Below are positions 14,594 to 21,852 of a DNA stretch of 33,001 bases, piece by piece. Both the position numbers and the translations under genes were made by a program. The notes below the pieces were generated by a model. That model had not been told where the DNA came from, did no database searches, and was given only the letters and a program-made list of their open reading frames with translations. This stretch comes from a virus: IMG/VR virus record IMGVR_UViG_3300027969_000276, positions 1-33,001 of that record; one strand, given 5' to 3'. Within the stretch, counting starts at the first letter, position 1. Each line of letters starts with the position of its first letter.

Positions 14594-17124
14594 TCACCTT
14601 TCTTCGCGGGCTTCGCCGCTTGATTTTGTGCAGCCTGTGCTGCTTGCATTTCTCGTTGCTGTTGAAGCTGCGCGTTTTGTTTCACCATATCCACCTTGGC
14701 CTTAAAGCCTTCCGATGTGTGCTGATGCTCACGTTGCTTCTCGTTGTTCTGAGCCTGCACGGCAAGCTTGGCTCCTTCAGTTTCCTGCTGGGCTTCGATC
14801 CGCTTGAGCTCAACATCAATCTGAGCCATCTTGGCCTGCATATCCTGCATGTCTTTCTGAGACTTGCGTTGCAACTCGCCCTGCTTGATCTGCAATTCTT
14901 GCTGCTGAAGCTGAAGTAGCGGATCAGCCGCTGCCTGCGCATTCTTGGCTTGCTGAGCTTCTTGCTGGTGCTGCTGGAGCAACATCTGGCCTGCCTGCGC
15001 TGCCATCTGCGACACTTTGACCTCCATCTCTGGAGACATCATCGCCTCATCTTGATCATCCTCGTAGGCCGGTAGTGTCTGACCCATAGCCTGCTCAAGC
15101 TGCTTGCGATACTCCATACCCAAGTGGTCCGCAATGTGGGCCGACATAGCCCCCATCACTTTCTGTTGAAGCTGCGGGTCTTGCCCCACTAGCTCTTGGA
15201 TGTGCGGGTCTTTTATCGCCGCCATATGCACAGTGATGTGTGCCTTGTGGTCTTGGTACAAAAACGCCTTGACCGGCTTTCCCTTGAGGATGTTCATGTT
15301 CTCCGTCACGGGGTCGCGCGGCTTCATGTCGTCTTCGATGGGTACAAGCTTCTGGTAGTTCTTGATGCCAAGCACATCCAACATCTGACGATGCAAGATG
15401 GGGAGGTCATACAACTGCGGGGCTGTCTGGGCTAACTGTAGAGCCGCCTGATACTGCACAACCTTCTGTGCCATGGTAGTGGCGTTGGGGTCGCTAACGG
15501 GGATGACATCCACCAAGTCATAGTCAGACTGCTTGGCCTGCCGCCCACCTTCTTCGGGCTCGTAGCTGTAGTCATCAGGGGTGTAGTCACGGATGATGTC
15601 CCGCAGGAGCTTGAACTCTTGCTTCATCGCGTAGTGGATGCGTGCTTGAATCGCACTCATAGTCTTCAGACTACGCTCAAGAATCGCTAGTGTCGTGCCC
15701 ACGGGAGCTTGTGCAGACATGTCGGAGGCATTCAACTCCATAGAGCCAGCGAAGCTGCGGCCCTCTTGAATCATCTGCTGCAACAAGGCCATCAGTACTT
15801 GGCTAGGCTCTTTGTAAGGCAGGGCCATCAAGTTGTCCTTGATAGTGCCACTCGGTACATCTACGTCTCGGAACTCTCCCGGCGAGATTGGCGTGTCATC
15901 ACCTTTGGTGCGGAGTCCTCTAGTCTTGAAACCACCAGGAAGATTAGAAAGTGTCCCAGCGTCCACAAGCTGACGAAGAATGCTAGTACTAGATTTAGAG
16001 TAAGCACCAATAAGATGAATAAGGCCAAAAGCATAAAAACCAAAACCTGGAATATAGGGGTAATGCACAAAATGAGCACGTTTCTGATGATGGTCATCCT
16101 CAGGTCTCCAGTTGCGGCGGATAGAGAGAATCTCTCCCGTTCCCTTCTCAATAGTGACGATGTACGGCAACGCTATGCCTGTCTCTTCGCCATCCTCATC
16201 TGTATGCTCGTAGCCCTTGAGGTCGAGGTCAACCTGCATCTCCAAAAACTTGTACCGATTGTCTTGGGTAGCACGGAACCCTAACTTCTCAGCAATCTTC
16301 TTCTCAATGTCATCCATGACATTTATAGGGTCTCCAAGGTCTATATCCCTGTAAAACCCTTCATGCTGAAGTCGGCGTAGCTCGTTCTTTGTTTTACGCA
16401 TGACGTGCGTAACCCGCTCCGAGGACTCTAGACTGGACGCACCGTATGGCACAACCACGTCCTCCGCTGGCGCATACATAGACACCTGACGATTCAATGC
16501 CGGGTCGAAGTACACCTTCTTGAACGCATTGCCCGCTAGCCCCAAGCCCCACAACATGCGCTCATGCTCAGGCCGGTACTCGACCATCACATCAGTCATC
16601 TGATAGTTCATGTCGTTCTGAACGCGCTCAGCCGCAGCCTTCTTCTCTGGCGTTTCTTTGCCGATGATCTGGGTCTTGACCGGGCCTGATGCAGGAAAGG
16701 TCTCCATCATGGTCTCAGCTTGAAACTTAACCACGGCCTCTGCCAACAGCGGGTGGTACACACCACAAGCACCGGGCCATGGCTCCATCCGCTCTTCAAG
16801 CTTCAGACCCAACAACTGCAGCCCATCCACGTATGTCTGTACCCAGTCCTTGCGGCTGGCAATGTCGGTGTCGTAGTCCTCAATCAGGTCACCTGCCAAC
16901 TGGGCTAGGTCACCCTCATCCATCCTCTCAGCTAGGTTATCGTCGAAGTCATCTTCTTCGTCATCGGCAGGCTCAATGTGCATAGAGAAGCCGGGCCCCT
17001 CAATATCTACTGACTCAGGGTCCACCACCGTAATCTGTAGTGGTTCTTCGTCGTCCATCCCCTCAAGCTGGTCAAGTCCTTGAGGGGCGGCATATAGTGC
17101 CCGGTCCATATTAGTAGCCATCAT
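14590..17124 (-). CDS. Portal protein
   Basis: The product has 844 residues, longer than P22 portal (about 725). An acidic N-terminal extension (residues ~1-70) precedes the portal core: DWVQTYVDGLQLLGLKLEER, then MEPWPGACGVYHPLLAEAVV. Further on are MLWGLGLAGNAFKKVYFDP, the clip/stem region, and the phrase PAEDVVVPYGASSLESSERV. The last ~150 residues are Gln/Lys/Ala-rich and would form a long coiled coil like the P22 portal barrel inside the head. Twelve copies would make the DNA entry vertex and dock TerL. Tandem ATGs occur (17124, 17121); AAGGA lies 3 or 6 bases upstream, so the second may be used. Confidence 0.85.
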   Translation of the reverse strand: MMATNMDRALYAAPQGLDQLEGMDDEEPLQITVVDPESVDIEGPGFSMHIEPADDEEDDFDDNLAERMDEGDLAQLAGDLIEDYDTDIASRKDWVQTYVDGLQLLGLKLEERMEPWPGACGVYHPLLAEAVVKFQAETMMETFPASGPVKTQIIGKETPEKKAAAERVQNDMNYQMTDVMVEYRPEHERMLWGLGLAGNAFKKVYFDPALNRQVSMYAPAEDVVVPYGASSLESSERVTHVMRKTKNELRRLQHEGFYRDIDLGDPINVMDDIEKKIAEKLGFRATQDNRYKFLEMQVDLDLKGYEHTDEDGEETGIALPYIVTIEKGTGEILSIRRNWRPEDDHHQKRAHFVHYPYIPGFGFYAFGLIHLIGAYSKSSTSILRQLVDAGTLSNLPGGFKTRGLRTKGDDTPISPGEFRDVDVPSGTIKDNLMALPYKEPSQVLMALLQQMIQEGRSFAGSMELNASDMSAQAPVGTTLAILERSLKTMSAIQARIHYAMKQEFKLLRDIIRDYTPDDYSYEPEEGGRQAKQSDYDLVDVIPVSDPNATTMAQKVVQYQAALQLAQTAPQLYDLPILHRQMLDVLGIKNYQKLVPIEDDMKPRDPVTENMNILKGKPVKAFLYQDHKAHITVHMAAIKDPHIQELVGQDPQLQQKVMGAMSAHIADHLGMEYRKQLEQAMGQTLPAYEDDQDEAMMSPEMEVKVSQMAAQAGQMLLQQHQQEAQQAKNAQAAADPLLQLQQQELQIKQGELQRKSQKDMQDMQAKMAQIDVELKRIEAQQETEGAKLAVQAQNNEKQREHQHTSEGFKAKVDMVKQNAQLQQQREMQAAQAAQNQAAKPAKKGE

Positions 17125-17387
17125 CTGTCCTTCAAAGTCGCTCGGTTTGTTGAGCGGTTATATGTGTAGTCTTGCGGCTTGTGCCCTTGCCGTTTGACGG
17201 TTCTATCTACCGCACGTTCTTCGGCTGTCATCGAGTTACGTTTCTGACCTGCTGATGTTAGCGTGCCGTCATCGTTCATTTGACCACGTTTCTTTAGTAT
17301 GGCAATGGCAGTATCCTTGTTACCAACCTGCGCTGCAAGCCGGTCCACCAATTGATTACGCCCCATGAATTTCTGCGTAGCCATCAT
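17121..17387 (-). CDS. Small conserved protein between terminase and portal
   Basis: This 88-residue polar protein contains NQLVDRLAAQVGNKDTAIAI, then LKKRGQMNDDGTLT, then SAGQKRNSMTAEERAVDR, and a basic end with HKPQDYTYNRSTNRATLK. Its ATG pair and Shine-Dalgarno region are identical over about 18 bases to those of the portal gene. Its stop overlaps the portal start. The first half could be a small helical domain. No family function is known to me; location suggests packaging or portal assembly. Confidence 0.6.
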   Translation of the reverse strand: MMATQKFMGRNQLVDRLAAQVGNKDTAIAILKKRGQMNDDGTLTSAGQKRNSMTAEERAVDRTVKRQGHKPQDYTYNRSTNRATLKDR

Positions 17388-17393
17388 CTGTCC

Positions 17394-18917
17394 TTAATAG
17401 TACGCCGCTTTTTTGCGGTACTTGTACAGGAAGTCATCCTCCGGCTCATCCGAAGGGAGACGTAAAAACCCACCTTGCCGAAACCTCAAAAGGGCCAGCG
17501 TAGTAGAGTCTACCAAGTCGTCGTTAGTGCCACTAGGAAAGTCGTTGCATTCCTCAATGACATCCTTGGCCCACCGGCGGTCCGGGGCCCATACTATCCC
17601 AGATGCAAACAGGTCGCTCACAGCATTGACCCGAGCAATCTTGTCCTGTCCCTTGCCGGGGGTGAACTCCCCAACCGGAATACCCATTCGTCTGAATTCC
17701 TGATACAGGGCAGAACCGTTGGATTTCTTCTCTACCATGAAGGCGTCCGGTTGCCACTCCTTATACTCTGCTAGAACTAACTTCTTAAGCTCTGGATACT
17801 CTAGACGTTTCTTAATTGAATTAAGTAGGATGATGGCGAAGTTGTTGGTCTCTTCGTTGAAGAACACACCCCACGTAGTCAGGGCGTTGTAGTCCGATCG
17901 GTTGTTGGCTTCCTGTGCTGCATCCAAGCTCATAATAGTGAAGTCGCATACGGGTGGGTCTTCCTTCTCCCACACTTTCCACCACTCCCGCTTGATGAGA
18001 GCGCCCTCTTCTGAGACGGGATTCTGCATGTACTGGGCATTCCAGTAGCGCACATCCAGCCCTGCCTTCTTAGCAAGCAACTCTTCCACGGGCCAGAACT
18101 CAGGCCACAGAGCTTCTCCGTCATCTTTAATCGCTGGAAACTCAACCACTTCCCACTGGTCAACGCCCTCTTCCTTGTTCATCTGGGATACGATCTGCCC
18201 AGTCAAGTCAAGCTTTGACCAACGGGTCATAACAACAACAATCGCCCCACCCGGCATAAGACGCTGAAGAGGACCAGACTGAAACCACTCCCAAGCAGGA
18301 AGAAAGACTTCGGGCTTTCCAGTTTTAGCTTCTTGCTCAGAATGAGGATCGTCAATAATAAAAAGATCAGCCCCGCGCCCAGCAAGAGCACCACCGACAC
18401 CGATTGCAAAGTACTCGCCATTGAAGTTTGTTCCCCATCGTGACGCTGATTTAGAGTCAGCCTGCAGTTCTATCTGCGGAAATATGTCCCGGTAGCTTTC
18501 TGAACCCACCAAGTTACGCACGCGCCGACCAAAATTCACAGCCAGATCGGCTGTGTGGGACGACATGATGATTTTTTTCTGGGGGTATTTACCCAAGAAC
18601 CATGCAGGTGCAAGGTAGGAAATGAGTTCAGACTTGCCGTGGCGGGGGGCAATGTTGACGATAACCCGCTTTTTCTTGCCCTTGGCAATATCTTCAAAGA
18701 TTTGGGCTAGTTTTAGATGGTGGGGACCGACTTTGTAACCTGGATATACGTGTTTTACGAAGTCTAGGAAGCTCTCTTTGCCCAAATTCTGCGTTATTTG
18801 GGTGTCATAGGTCTTCAAAAGCTCAAGAACACGCCTTTTCTGCTTCTCAGGCATCTTAGGCAGCGCCTGCCGCAGCTTAAATAGCTGTTCTGGGGTCAGT
18901 TTGAGGACTTCACTCAT
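17394..18917 (-). CDS. terL: Terminase large subunit (TerL)
   Basis: The 507-residue protein carries both TerL domains. ATPase: deviant Walker A in APRHGKSE (90-97), Walker B LFIIDD (185-190) with the coupling motif VVMTRWS (228-234). Nuclease (RNase H-like): first acid in MSLDAAQE (Asp332), second in VEKKSNG (Glu396), third in NDDLVDST (Asp466/467). The phrases GGALAGRGADLFIIDDPHS and WNAQYMQNP are typical of phage terminases. It would bind the portal, pump DNA and cut the concatemer. The start overlaps TerS by 8 bases. Length is normal for the family. Confidence 0.92.
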   Translation of the reverse strand: MSEVLKLTPEQLFKLRQALPKMPEKQKRRVLELLKTYDTQITQNLGKESFLDFVKHVYPGYKVGPHHLKLAQIFEDIAKGKKKRVIVNIAPRHGKSELISYLAPAWFLGKYPQKKIIMSSHTADLAVNFGRRVRNLVGSESYRDIFPQIELQADSKSASRWGTNFNGEYFAIGVGGALAGRGADLFIIDDPHSEQEAKTGKPEVFLPAWEWFQSGPLQRLMPGGAIVVVMTRWSKLDLTGQIVSQMNKEEGVDQWEVVEFPAIKDDGEALWPEFWPVEELLAKKAGLDVRYWNAQYMQNPVSEEGALIKREWWKVWEKEDPPVCDFTIMSLDAAQEANNRSDYNALTTWGVFFNEETNNFAIILLNSIKKRLEYPELKKLVLAEYKEWQPDAFMVEKKSNGSALYQEFRRMGIPVGEFTPGKGQDKIARVNAVSDLFASGIVWAPDRRWAKDVIEECNDFPSGTNDDLVDSTTLALLRFRQGGFLRLPSDEPEDDFLYKYRKKAAYY

Positions 18918-19485
18918 CGACTTCCTGTTCTAGCCGGACAACTTCGCGGGCTTCTACGTCAATTACGCGGTTTTCCAGTGCCCCGAGGGTATCAAGTAGC
19001 TCTTTTTCGACCTCTTCGATGGTCTGCACCTTGTGGGTGATCTCAGTGCGCTTCTTAAAGGCATCCACACCATCAACTTCACCTAATTTAGCAATAGCAG
19101 AGATGCGCGTCTTGGAGTCTTTGGCATTTTCCACCTCCATTACCAGCTTATTGACCACATACATCTTGAAGTCGGAAAGCTCCTCCACTATAGATACGTT
19201 CATCTGGGCAACCATGCCCGCTAGTAAAGCAAGTGTCTCGTTGGGGTACTTGGCAAAGTCGGGCCGATGCCGGGAGTCGGTGATCATGTCGCGGGCCAGC
19301 TGTTTAGCTTGGTCCATGTTGTCACTTGTGGGGGATATAGGTGACCCTGTTAAGTCTGAGAAGAACTTAATAGTACTGGCGCGCATCTCCAACTCCTGAG
19401 CAGGGGTGAGCTCAGGAAAGGCTTCCTTGGAGTTGTCTGGTAGAGGAATGTTCTCCTCGATAGTTGGCACTAGCGGAGATGTCAT
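18910..19485 (-). CDS. Terminase small subunit-like protein (TerS)
   Basis: I place the start at the ATG at 19485 (MTSPLVPTIEENIPLP; 191 residues). The open frame extends another 49 codons, but that part has non-protein-like composition and covers the promoter zone. The protein is helical, with ELTPAQELEMRASTIKFFSD, then NETLALLAGMVAQMNVSIVE, then a charged coiled-coil end (IEEVEKELLDTLGALENRVI). It precedes TerL with an 8-base overlap, the usual position of TerS, which recognises packaging sites. No clear DNA-binding motif is visible and no Shine-Dalgarno precedes the ATG. Assignment rests on position, size and fold type. Confidence 0.65.
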   Translation of the reverse strand: MTSPLVPTIEENIPLPDNSKEAFPELTPAQELEMRASTIKFFSDLTGSPISPTSDNMDQAKQLARDMITDSRHRPDFAKYPNETLALLAGMVAQMNVSIVEELSDFKMYVVNKLVMEVENAKDSKTRISAIAKLGEVDGVDAFKKRTEITHKVQTIEEVEKELLDTLGALENRVIDVEAREVVRLEQEVDE

Positions 19486-19491
19486 AGCTGC

Positions 19492-19521
19492 AGTATATAG
19501 CACTTGGGAATTTTTTGTAAA
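19492..19521 (-). promoter_or_regulatory. Candidate late leftward promoter
   Basis: On the leftward strand TTTACA (19521-19516) is followed after 18 bases by TATACT (19497-19492). The predicted RNA start falls at about the A of the TerS ATG (only six bases separate the -10 from the ATG), suggesting a leaderless transcript. The -35 half lies in a perfect 9-bp A/T palindrome (19516-19534). No other leftward promoter of this quality is seen between 9000 and 19700. Confidence 0.5.
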
Positions 19522-19534
19522 AAATTTTTTTACA

Positions 19535-19669
19535 CGGGGTCGGGATTTAGTGACGGGGGGTGTTTTGAAAAATGAGGTAATCGTTTGTCTATTGCTAAGT
19601 GTATAGGGGGGCGGATGGGACCCGCGCGGCATCTGGGGGTGGGGGGTGAGGGGGTCTCAGGCGCCAAAC
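19535..19669. other. Divergent control region with clustered G-runs
   Basis: This gene-free interval separates the leftward late block from the rightward early block. On the + strand it carries eight runs of three or more G, at 19536-19539, 19542-19544, 19555-19560, 19606-19611, 19617-19619, 19635-19639, 19641-19646 and 19650-19654, with almost no matching C-runs. Parts could form G-quadruplexes. I see no gene here. Confidence 0.5.
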
Positions 19670-19698
19670 TTGACATATGGGGTGGTTTATGAGATAAT
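19670..19698 (+). promoter_or_regulatory. Early promoter P1 (class A)
   Basis: TTGACA (19670-19675), a 17-base spacer and GATAAT (19693-19698), with an extended -10 TGA in front. This is a near-perfect sigma70 promoter. The element TTATGAGATAATT is shared with P2 and P3. It drives the gene at 19744. Confidence 0.85.
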
Positions 19699-19705
19699 TC
19701 AATCA

Positions 19706-19730
19706 CTGTCTAGCATGTCGCAAGAGACAG
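19706..19730 (+). promoter_or_regulatory. 5'-terminal RNA hairpin behind P1
   Basis: CTGTCT (19706-19711) pairs with AGACAG (19725-19730), a 6-bp stem with a 13-base loop. It begins at the predicted transcription start of P1, just before the AAGGAG of the first early gene. It corresponds in position to the hairpins behind P2 and P3. Confidence 0.5.
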
Positions 19731-19743
19731 AGAAGGAGTACAT

Positions 19744-19938
19744 ATGTTCAAAGCCATATGGTTGTGGCTCACTCACTACGAAGTGATAGCCATGGATAGA
19801 GCTAGCGGATACGCCCATCACTGGTGGGCCCGCAACGAAGCAGACGCCCTTGACTGGGTACGCTGCTACAAGCCCCGATACACGGTGGTGTACGGCAAGC
19901 ACGGCAAGCTGCTCGGTGGTCGCCGCGCAGTGTATTAA
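19744..19938 (+). CDS. First early gene, small aromatic/basic protein
   Basis: This 64-residue protein begins MFKAIWLWLTHYEVIAMDRA and is rich in Trp, Tyr, His and Arg. The hydrophobic N-terminal 16 residues may be an amphipathic or short membrane helix. A strong AAGGAG lies 5-6 bases before the ATG, and P1 stands 46 bases upstream. A GC hairpin follows the stop. Small proteins expressed first from the strongest promoter often act on host functions, but I do not recognise this one and the role is open. Confidence 0.65.
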   Translation: MFKAIWLWLTHYEVIAMDRASGYAHHWWARNEADALDWVRCYKPRYTVVYGKHGKLLGGRRAVY

Positions 19939-19943
19939 CCAAC

Positions 19944-19965
19944 GGGGGCTTCGGCCCCCATCTTT
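19944..19965 (+). terminator. Hairpin after first early gene (weak terminator)
   Basis: GGGGGC (19944-19949), TTCG loop, GCCCCC (19954-19959), then ATCTTT. The poor T-run suggests partial termination, so the next gene, which has no promoter of its own, is reached by read-through. Confidence 0.6.
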
Positions 19966-19977
19966 AGGAGCAATGAC

Positions 19978-20229
19978 ATGAGCTATGAGATTCAGTACAG
20001 CGACCTTGGGTCGCAAGAGACAGTTAAGAAAGCATTGGCTGACTGCAAGCAATGGTTGGGCAACGCCCAGTTTAAGAATGTCTGCAAGATACTGCAAGCC
20101 GACAACGGGCGGACATCTGCAAGCTTGGTGCGATTTGGGCTGATGATGCAGGGCATCGAAGGCTATCCAGCTAAGGTGATGATGGACATGCACTGGACAC
20201 GACAGCGCGACCTGTTCGACGCCGAGTGA
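19978..20229 (+). CDS. Second early gene, small hypothetical protein
   Basis: The 83-residue product starts MSYEIQYSDLGSQETVKKAL with AGGAG 8 bases upstream. It is predicted mainly helical (ADCKQWLGNAQFKNVCKILQ) and ends QRDLFDAE. I recognise no domain. It lies between a weak and a strong terminator and is read from P1. Presence of its own Shine-Dalgarno and protein-like composition support coding. Confidence 0.65.
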   Translation: MSYEIQYSDLGSQETVKKALADCKQWLGNAQFKNVCKILQADNGRTSASLVRFGLMMQGIEGYPAKVMMDMHWTRQRDLFDAE

Positions 20230-20234
20230 GAGGA

Positions 20235-20259
20235 GGGGGCTTCGGCCCCCTTCTTTTTT
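20235..20259 (+). terminator. Rho-independent terminator
   Basis: GGGGGC (20235-20240), TTCG loop, GCCCCC (20245-20250), then TTCTTTTTT. It ends the P1 unit. Confidence 0.8.
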
Positions 20260-20265
20260 GGCCCA

Positions 20266-20290
20266 TTGATGCCAGTTATTTTCTGCCGCG
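20266..20290 (+). repeat. 25-bp direct repeat, copy 1
   Basis: A 25-base segment beginning TTGATGCCAGTTATTTTCTG and ending CCGCG is repeated without mismatch at 20960-20984. Its first 14 bases occur again at 21853-21866. In each case it directly follows a terminator. It may be a binding site or a relic of cassette duplication. Confidence 0.7.
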
Positions 20291-20337
20291 TGCGTGTAGT
20301 GCGCGAGCGTGTGAGAGCGCCCATTCAGGTGCCATAC

Positions 20338-20366
20338 TTGACATATAGCCTCAATTATGAGATAAT
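20338..20366 (+). promoter_or_regulatory. Early promoter P2 (class A)
   Basis: TTGACA (20338-20343), 17-base spacer, GATAAT (20361-20366), extended -10. From the -10 onward it is identical to P3 over TTATGAGATAATTACATTGT. It drives the gene at 20426. Confidence 0.85.
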
Positions 20367-20372
20367 TACATT

Positions 20373-20394
20373 GTCAGCGCAAATCGGCGCTGAT
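20373..20394 (+). promoter_or_regulatory. 5'-terminal RNA hairpin behind P2
   Basis: TCAGCGC (20374-20380) pairs with GCGCTGA (20387-20393) around loop AAATCG, with a G-U pair possible outside. It begins at the predicted RNA start. The matching hairpin behind P3 keeps the stem through a compensating base change, so the structure itself appears selected. Confidence 0.65.
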
Positions 20395-20425
20395 AGTTTC
20401 TAAACCCTTTGCAAAGGAAATTACC

Positions 20426-20905
20426 ATGGCTCAATTTACAGCCGCTTCCGCTTTTGACTCCGCTCTTATCGACCTCTCCGAAGGTGTAACAAACGCGAAG
20501 AAGCGCGTTTCGATCCTCCGCTCTAACAAGGCACGGATTCAAAAAATCCTCCGCCCCATCGCATTGATTGTCTCCGGCGCAGGCTTGAAAAACGTCAATG
20601 CTCACGTCAGCGCTGACGCTTATTCGGACAATTTCCAAATCGGCGTCTACTTGTATGGTCTGGAAAGTTTTAAAGTTCCTGTGCTTGCATCGTTAGTTGA
20701 ATACCTGGATGGACTGTGCGAAGATGGTTTGACTCGCACTCGCGAGTGGCCCGAGAGCTTGAATCGGGATTATCACTTCACCCTTCCAAAGGGCCACCGG
20801 GTTTCCCTTTGCGTTTATGTTAAAGATGATTCCCCAACCTGCAGAAAGGTGGTAATCGGAAAGGAACTGAAAGAGGTTTTCAAGTATGAGATTCAGTGCG
20901 ATTGA
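20426..20905 (+). CDS. Early protein of unknown function, 159 residues
   Basis: It begins MAQFTAASAFDSALIDLSEG behind AAAGGAA. The first 60 residues are helical and basic (GVTNAKKRVSILRSNKARIQ, then KILRPIALIVSG). The second half has beta character with a Cys-containing end (VVIGKELKEVFKYEIQCD). I recognise no family. It is a single-gene unit with its own strong promoter, 5' hairpin and terminator. That arrangement suggests high early expression, as for host-takeover or DNA-binding proteins; this is inference. Confidence 0.7.
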   Translation: MAQFTAASAFDSALIDLSEGVTNAKKRVSILRSNKARIQKILRPIALIVSGAGLKNVNAHVSADAYSDNFQIGVYLYGLESFKVPVLASLVEYLDGLCEDGLTRTREWPESLNRDYHFTLPKGHRVSLCVYVKDDSPTCRKVVIGKELKEVFKYEIQCD

Positions 20906-20922
20906 TCCCCACTGACTGAAAA

Positions 20923-20947
20923 GGGCGGCGCAAGCCGCCCTTTTTTT
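20923..20947 (+). terminator. Rho-independent terminator
   Basis: GGGCGGC (20923-20929) pairs with GCCGCCC (20934-20940) around a GCAA loop and is followed by seven T. It ends the P2 unit. Confidence 0.88.
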
Positions 20948-20959
20948 GCGCCCACGTTT

Positions 20960-20984
20960 TTGATGCCAGTTATTTTCTGCCGCG
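20960..20984 (+). repeat. 25-bp direct repeat, copy 2
   Basis: This is identical to 20266-20290 and likewise starts a short distance after a terminator and upstream of a class A promoter. Confidence 0.7.
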
Positions 20985-21023
20985 CGCGTGTGGCGAGCGT
21001 GGTCGATCGCGCCTATTTAGTAC

Positions 21024-21039
21024 CCCACTCAGGCGTGGG
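21024..21039 (+). promoter_or_regulatory. CCCAC/GTGGG dyad just upstream of P3
   Basis: CCCAC (21024-21028) and GTGGG (21035-21039) flank six bases and end two bases before the -35 of P3. Related dyads occur at 21937-21952 and 22569-22584. A regulator binding site is possible. Confidence 0.4.
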
Positions 21040-21041
21040 AC

Positions 21042-21070
21042 TTGACATAAGGCGTGGTTTATGAGATAAT
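21042..21070 (+). promoter_or_regulatory. Early promoter P3 (class A)
   Basis: TTGACA (21042-21047), 17-base spacer, GATAAT (21065-21070), extended -10. It drives the gene at 21133. Confidence 0.85.
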
Positions 21071-21076
21071 TACATT

Positions 21077-21098
21077 GTCAGCACAGATCGGTGTTGAC
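21077..21098 (+). promoter_or_regulatory. 5'-terminal RNA hairpin behind P3
   Basis: GTCAGCAC (21077-21084) pairs with GTGTTGAC (21091-21098) around loop AGATCG. Compared with P2 one G-C pair has become A-T, with both partners changed, and one pair has become G-U. The loop differs by one base. Confidence 0.65.
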
Positions 21099-21132
21099 GA
21101 TTTCTCTTTCCATTTTTAAAGGAAATGTCACC

Positions 21133-21792
21133 ATGGCAAAAAAAGCCGAACTATCTCCCGCAGGCGAAACCCTGCAATTTAAATCACTCTCCGATTTTGC
21201 CTATGCCCACGCGGGTTTGACGGGCAAAGTGCAGGAAATGGCAAAGTATGCAATTGCAAACATTGCAGGGTTTCCCGCCGAATGCCCCGATGAAAGCAAA
21301 GCCGAACTGAAAACGGGTTATCAGAAAAAATGGGGGTCGTTGCACCCTCCCGTGATGTTTATCAATGTCGGCGGAAACTATCTCGCGGAGACCGATATCG
21401 ACACAACAAAACTCACGGGAGACCATGAGCGCCGGACAATTAGTGCGGACTATCTCATGAACATCACAACGCATGAGTATGGGCAAATGACAAAAGACGA
21501 TCCAGCATGGCGCAAAATTGTAGAAAAATATCGGGATGCTATGAAGGACTATGCCACTAATCGTTTCAACGATTTAGTGAAAGCCGCAAAAGCCGTTATC
21601 GCTGAGACAACACCCGGTGCAAGGCGTACCCGCAATATTGTTTTGTTTACTGCATCGGTGCAGAAAGCATTTGACGGTCTCGAAAAATCGGTGAAAGTAA
21701 AAGCAAAAGCAGGTAGCGGTGACACTACCGCAAACCCTGTGCAATTCAGAATGGCGGTTGATGCATTCTGGAAGGCGTACAATACCAAATAA
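21133..21792 (+). CDS. Early protein of unknown function, 219 residues
   Basis: The ATG at 21133 (MAKKAELSPAGETLQFKSLS) follows AAAGGAAA at the right distance; an in-frame TTG 14 codons earlier lies in the promoter hairpin and is not used. The protein is hydrophilic and mainly helical, with a long Lys/Ala-rich stretch (NDLVKAAKAVIAETTPGARR) and VKVKAKAGSGD near the end. I recognise no domain. It has its own class A promoter and terminator. The promoter-leader layout is like that of the 20426 gene, yet the proteins show no obvious similarity, so control and coding parts appear to have separate histories. Confidence 0.7.
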   Translation: MAKKAELSPAGETLQFKSLSDFAYAHAGLTGKVQEMAKYAIANIAGFPAECPDESKAELKTGYQKKWGSLHPPVMFINVGGNYLAETDIDTTKLTGDHERRTISADYLMNITTHEYGQMTKDDPAWRKIVEKYRDAMKDYATNRFNDLVKAAKAVIAETTPGARRTRNIVLFTASVQKAFDGLEKSVKVKAKAGSGDTTANPVQFRMAVDAFWKAYNTK

Positions 21793-21805
21793 TATTGGTA
21801 GATGA

Positions 21806-21840
21806 AACCCGCTAGGTCGCAAGGCCTAGCGGGTTTTTTT
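21806..21840 (+). terminator. Rho-independent terminator
   Basis: AACCCGCTAGG (21806-21816) pairs over 11 bp with CCTAGCGGGTT (21825-21835), followed by a T-run to 21840. It ends the P3 unit. Confidence 0.88.
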
Positions 21841-21852
21841 GCGCCCGCCGTT

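Noticed and set aside
15709-16284. 191-codon rightward frame opposite the portal gene
   Set aside because: Antisense shadow; the portal frame carries all recognisable motifs.
19486-19632. Extended N-terminus of the TerS frame
   Set aside because: The added residues come from promoter and G/C-run sequence; the first credible start is ATG 19485.
19699-20193. 164-codon leftward frame opposite the first two early genes
   Set aside because: The rightward genes have promoter, Shine-Dalgarno and terminators; the opposite frame has none.
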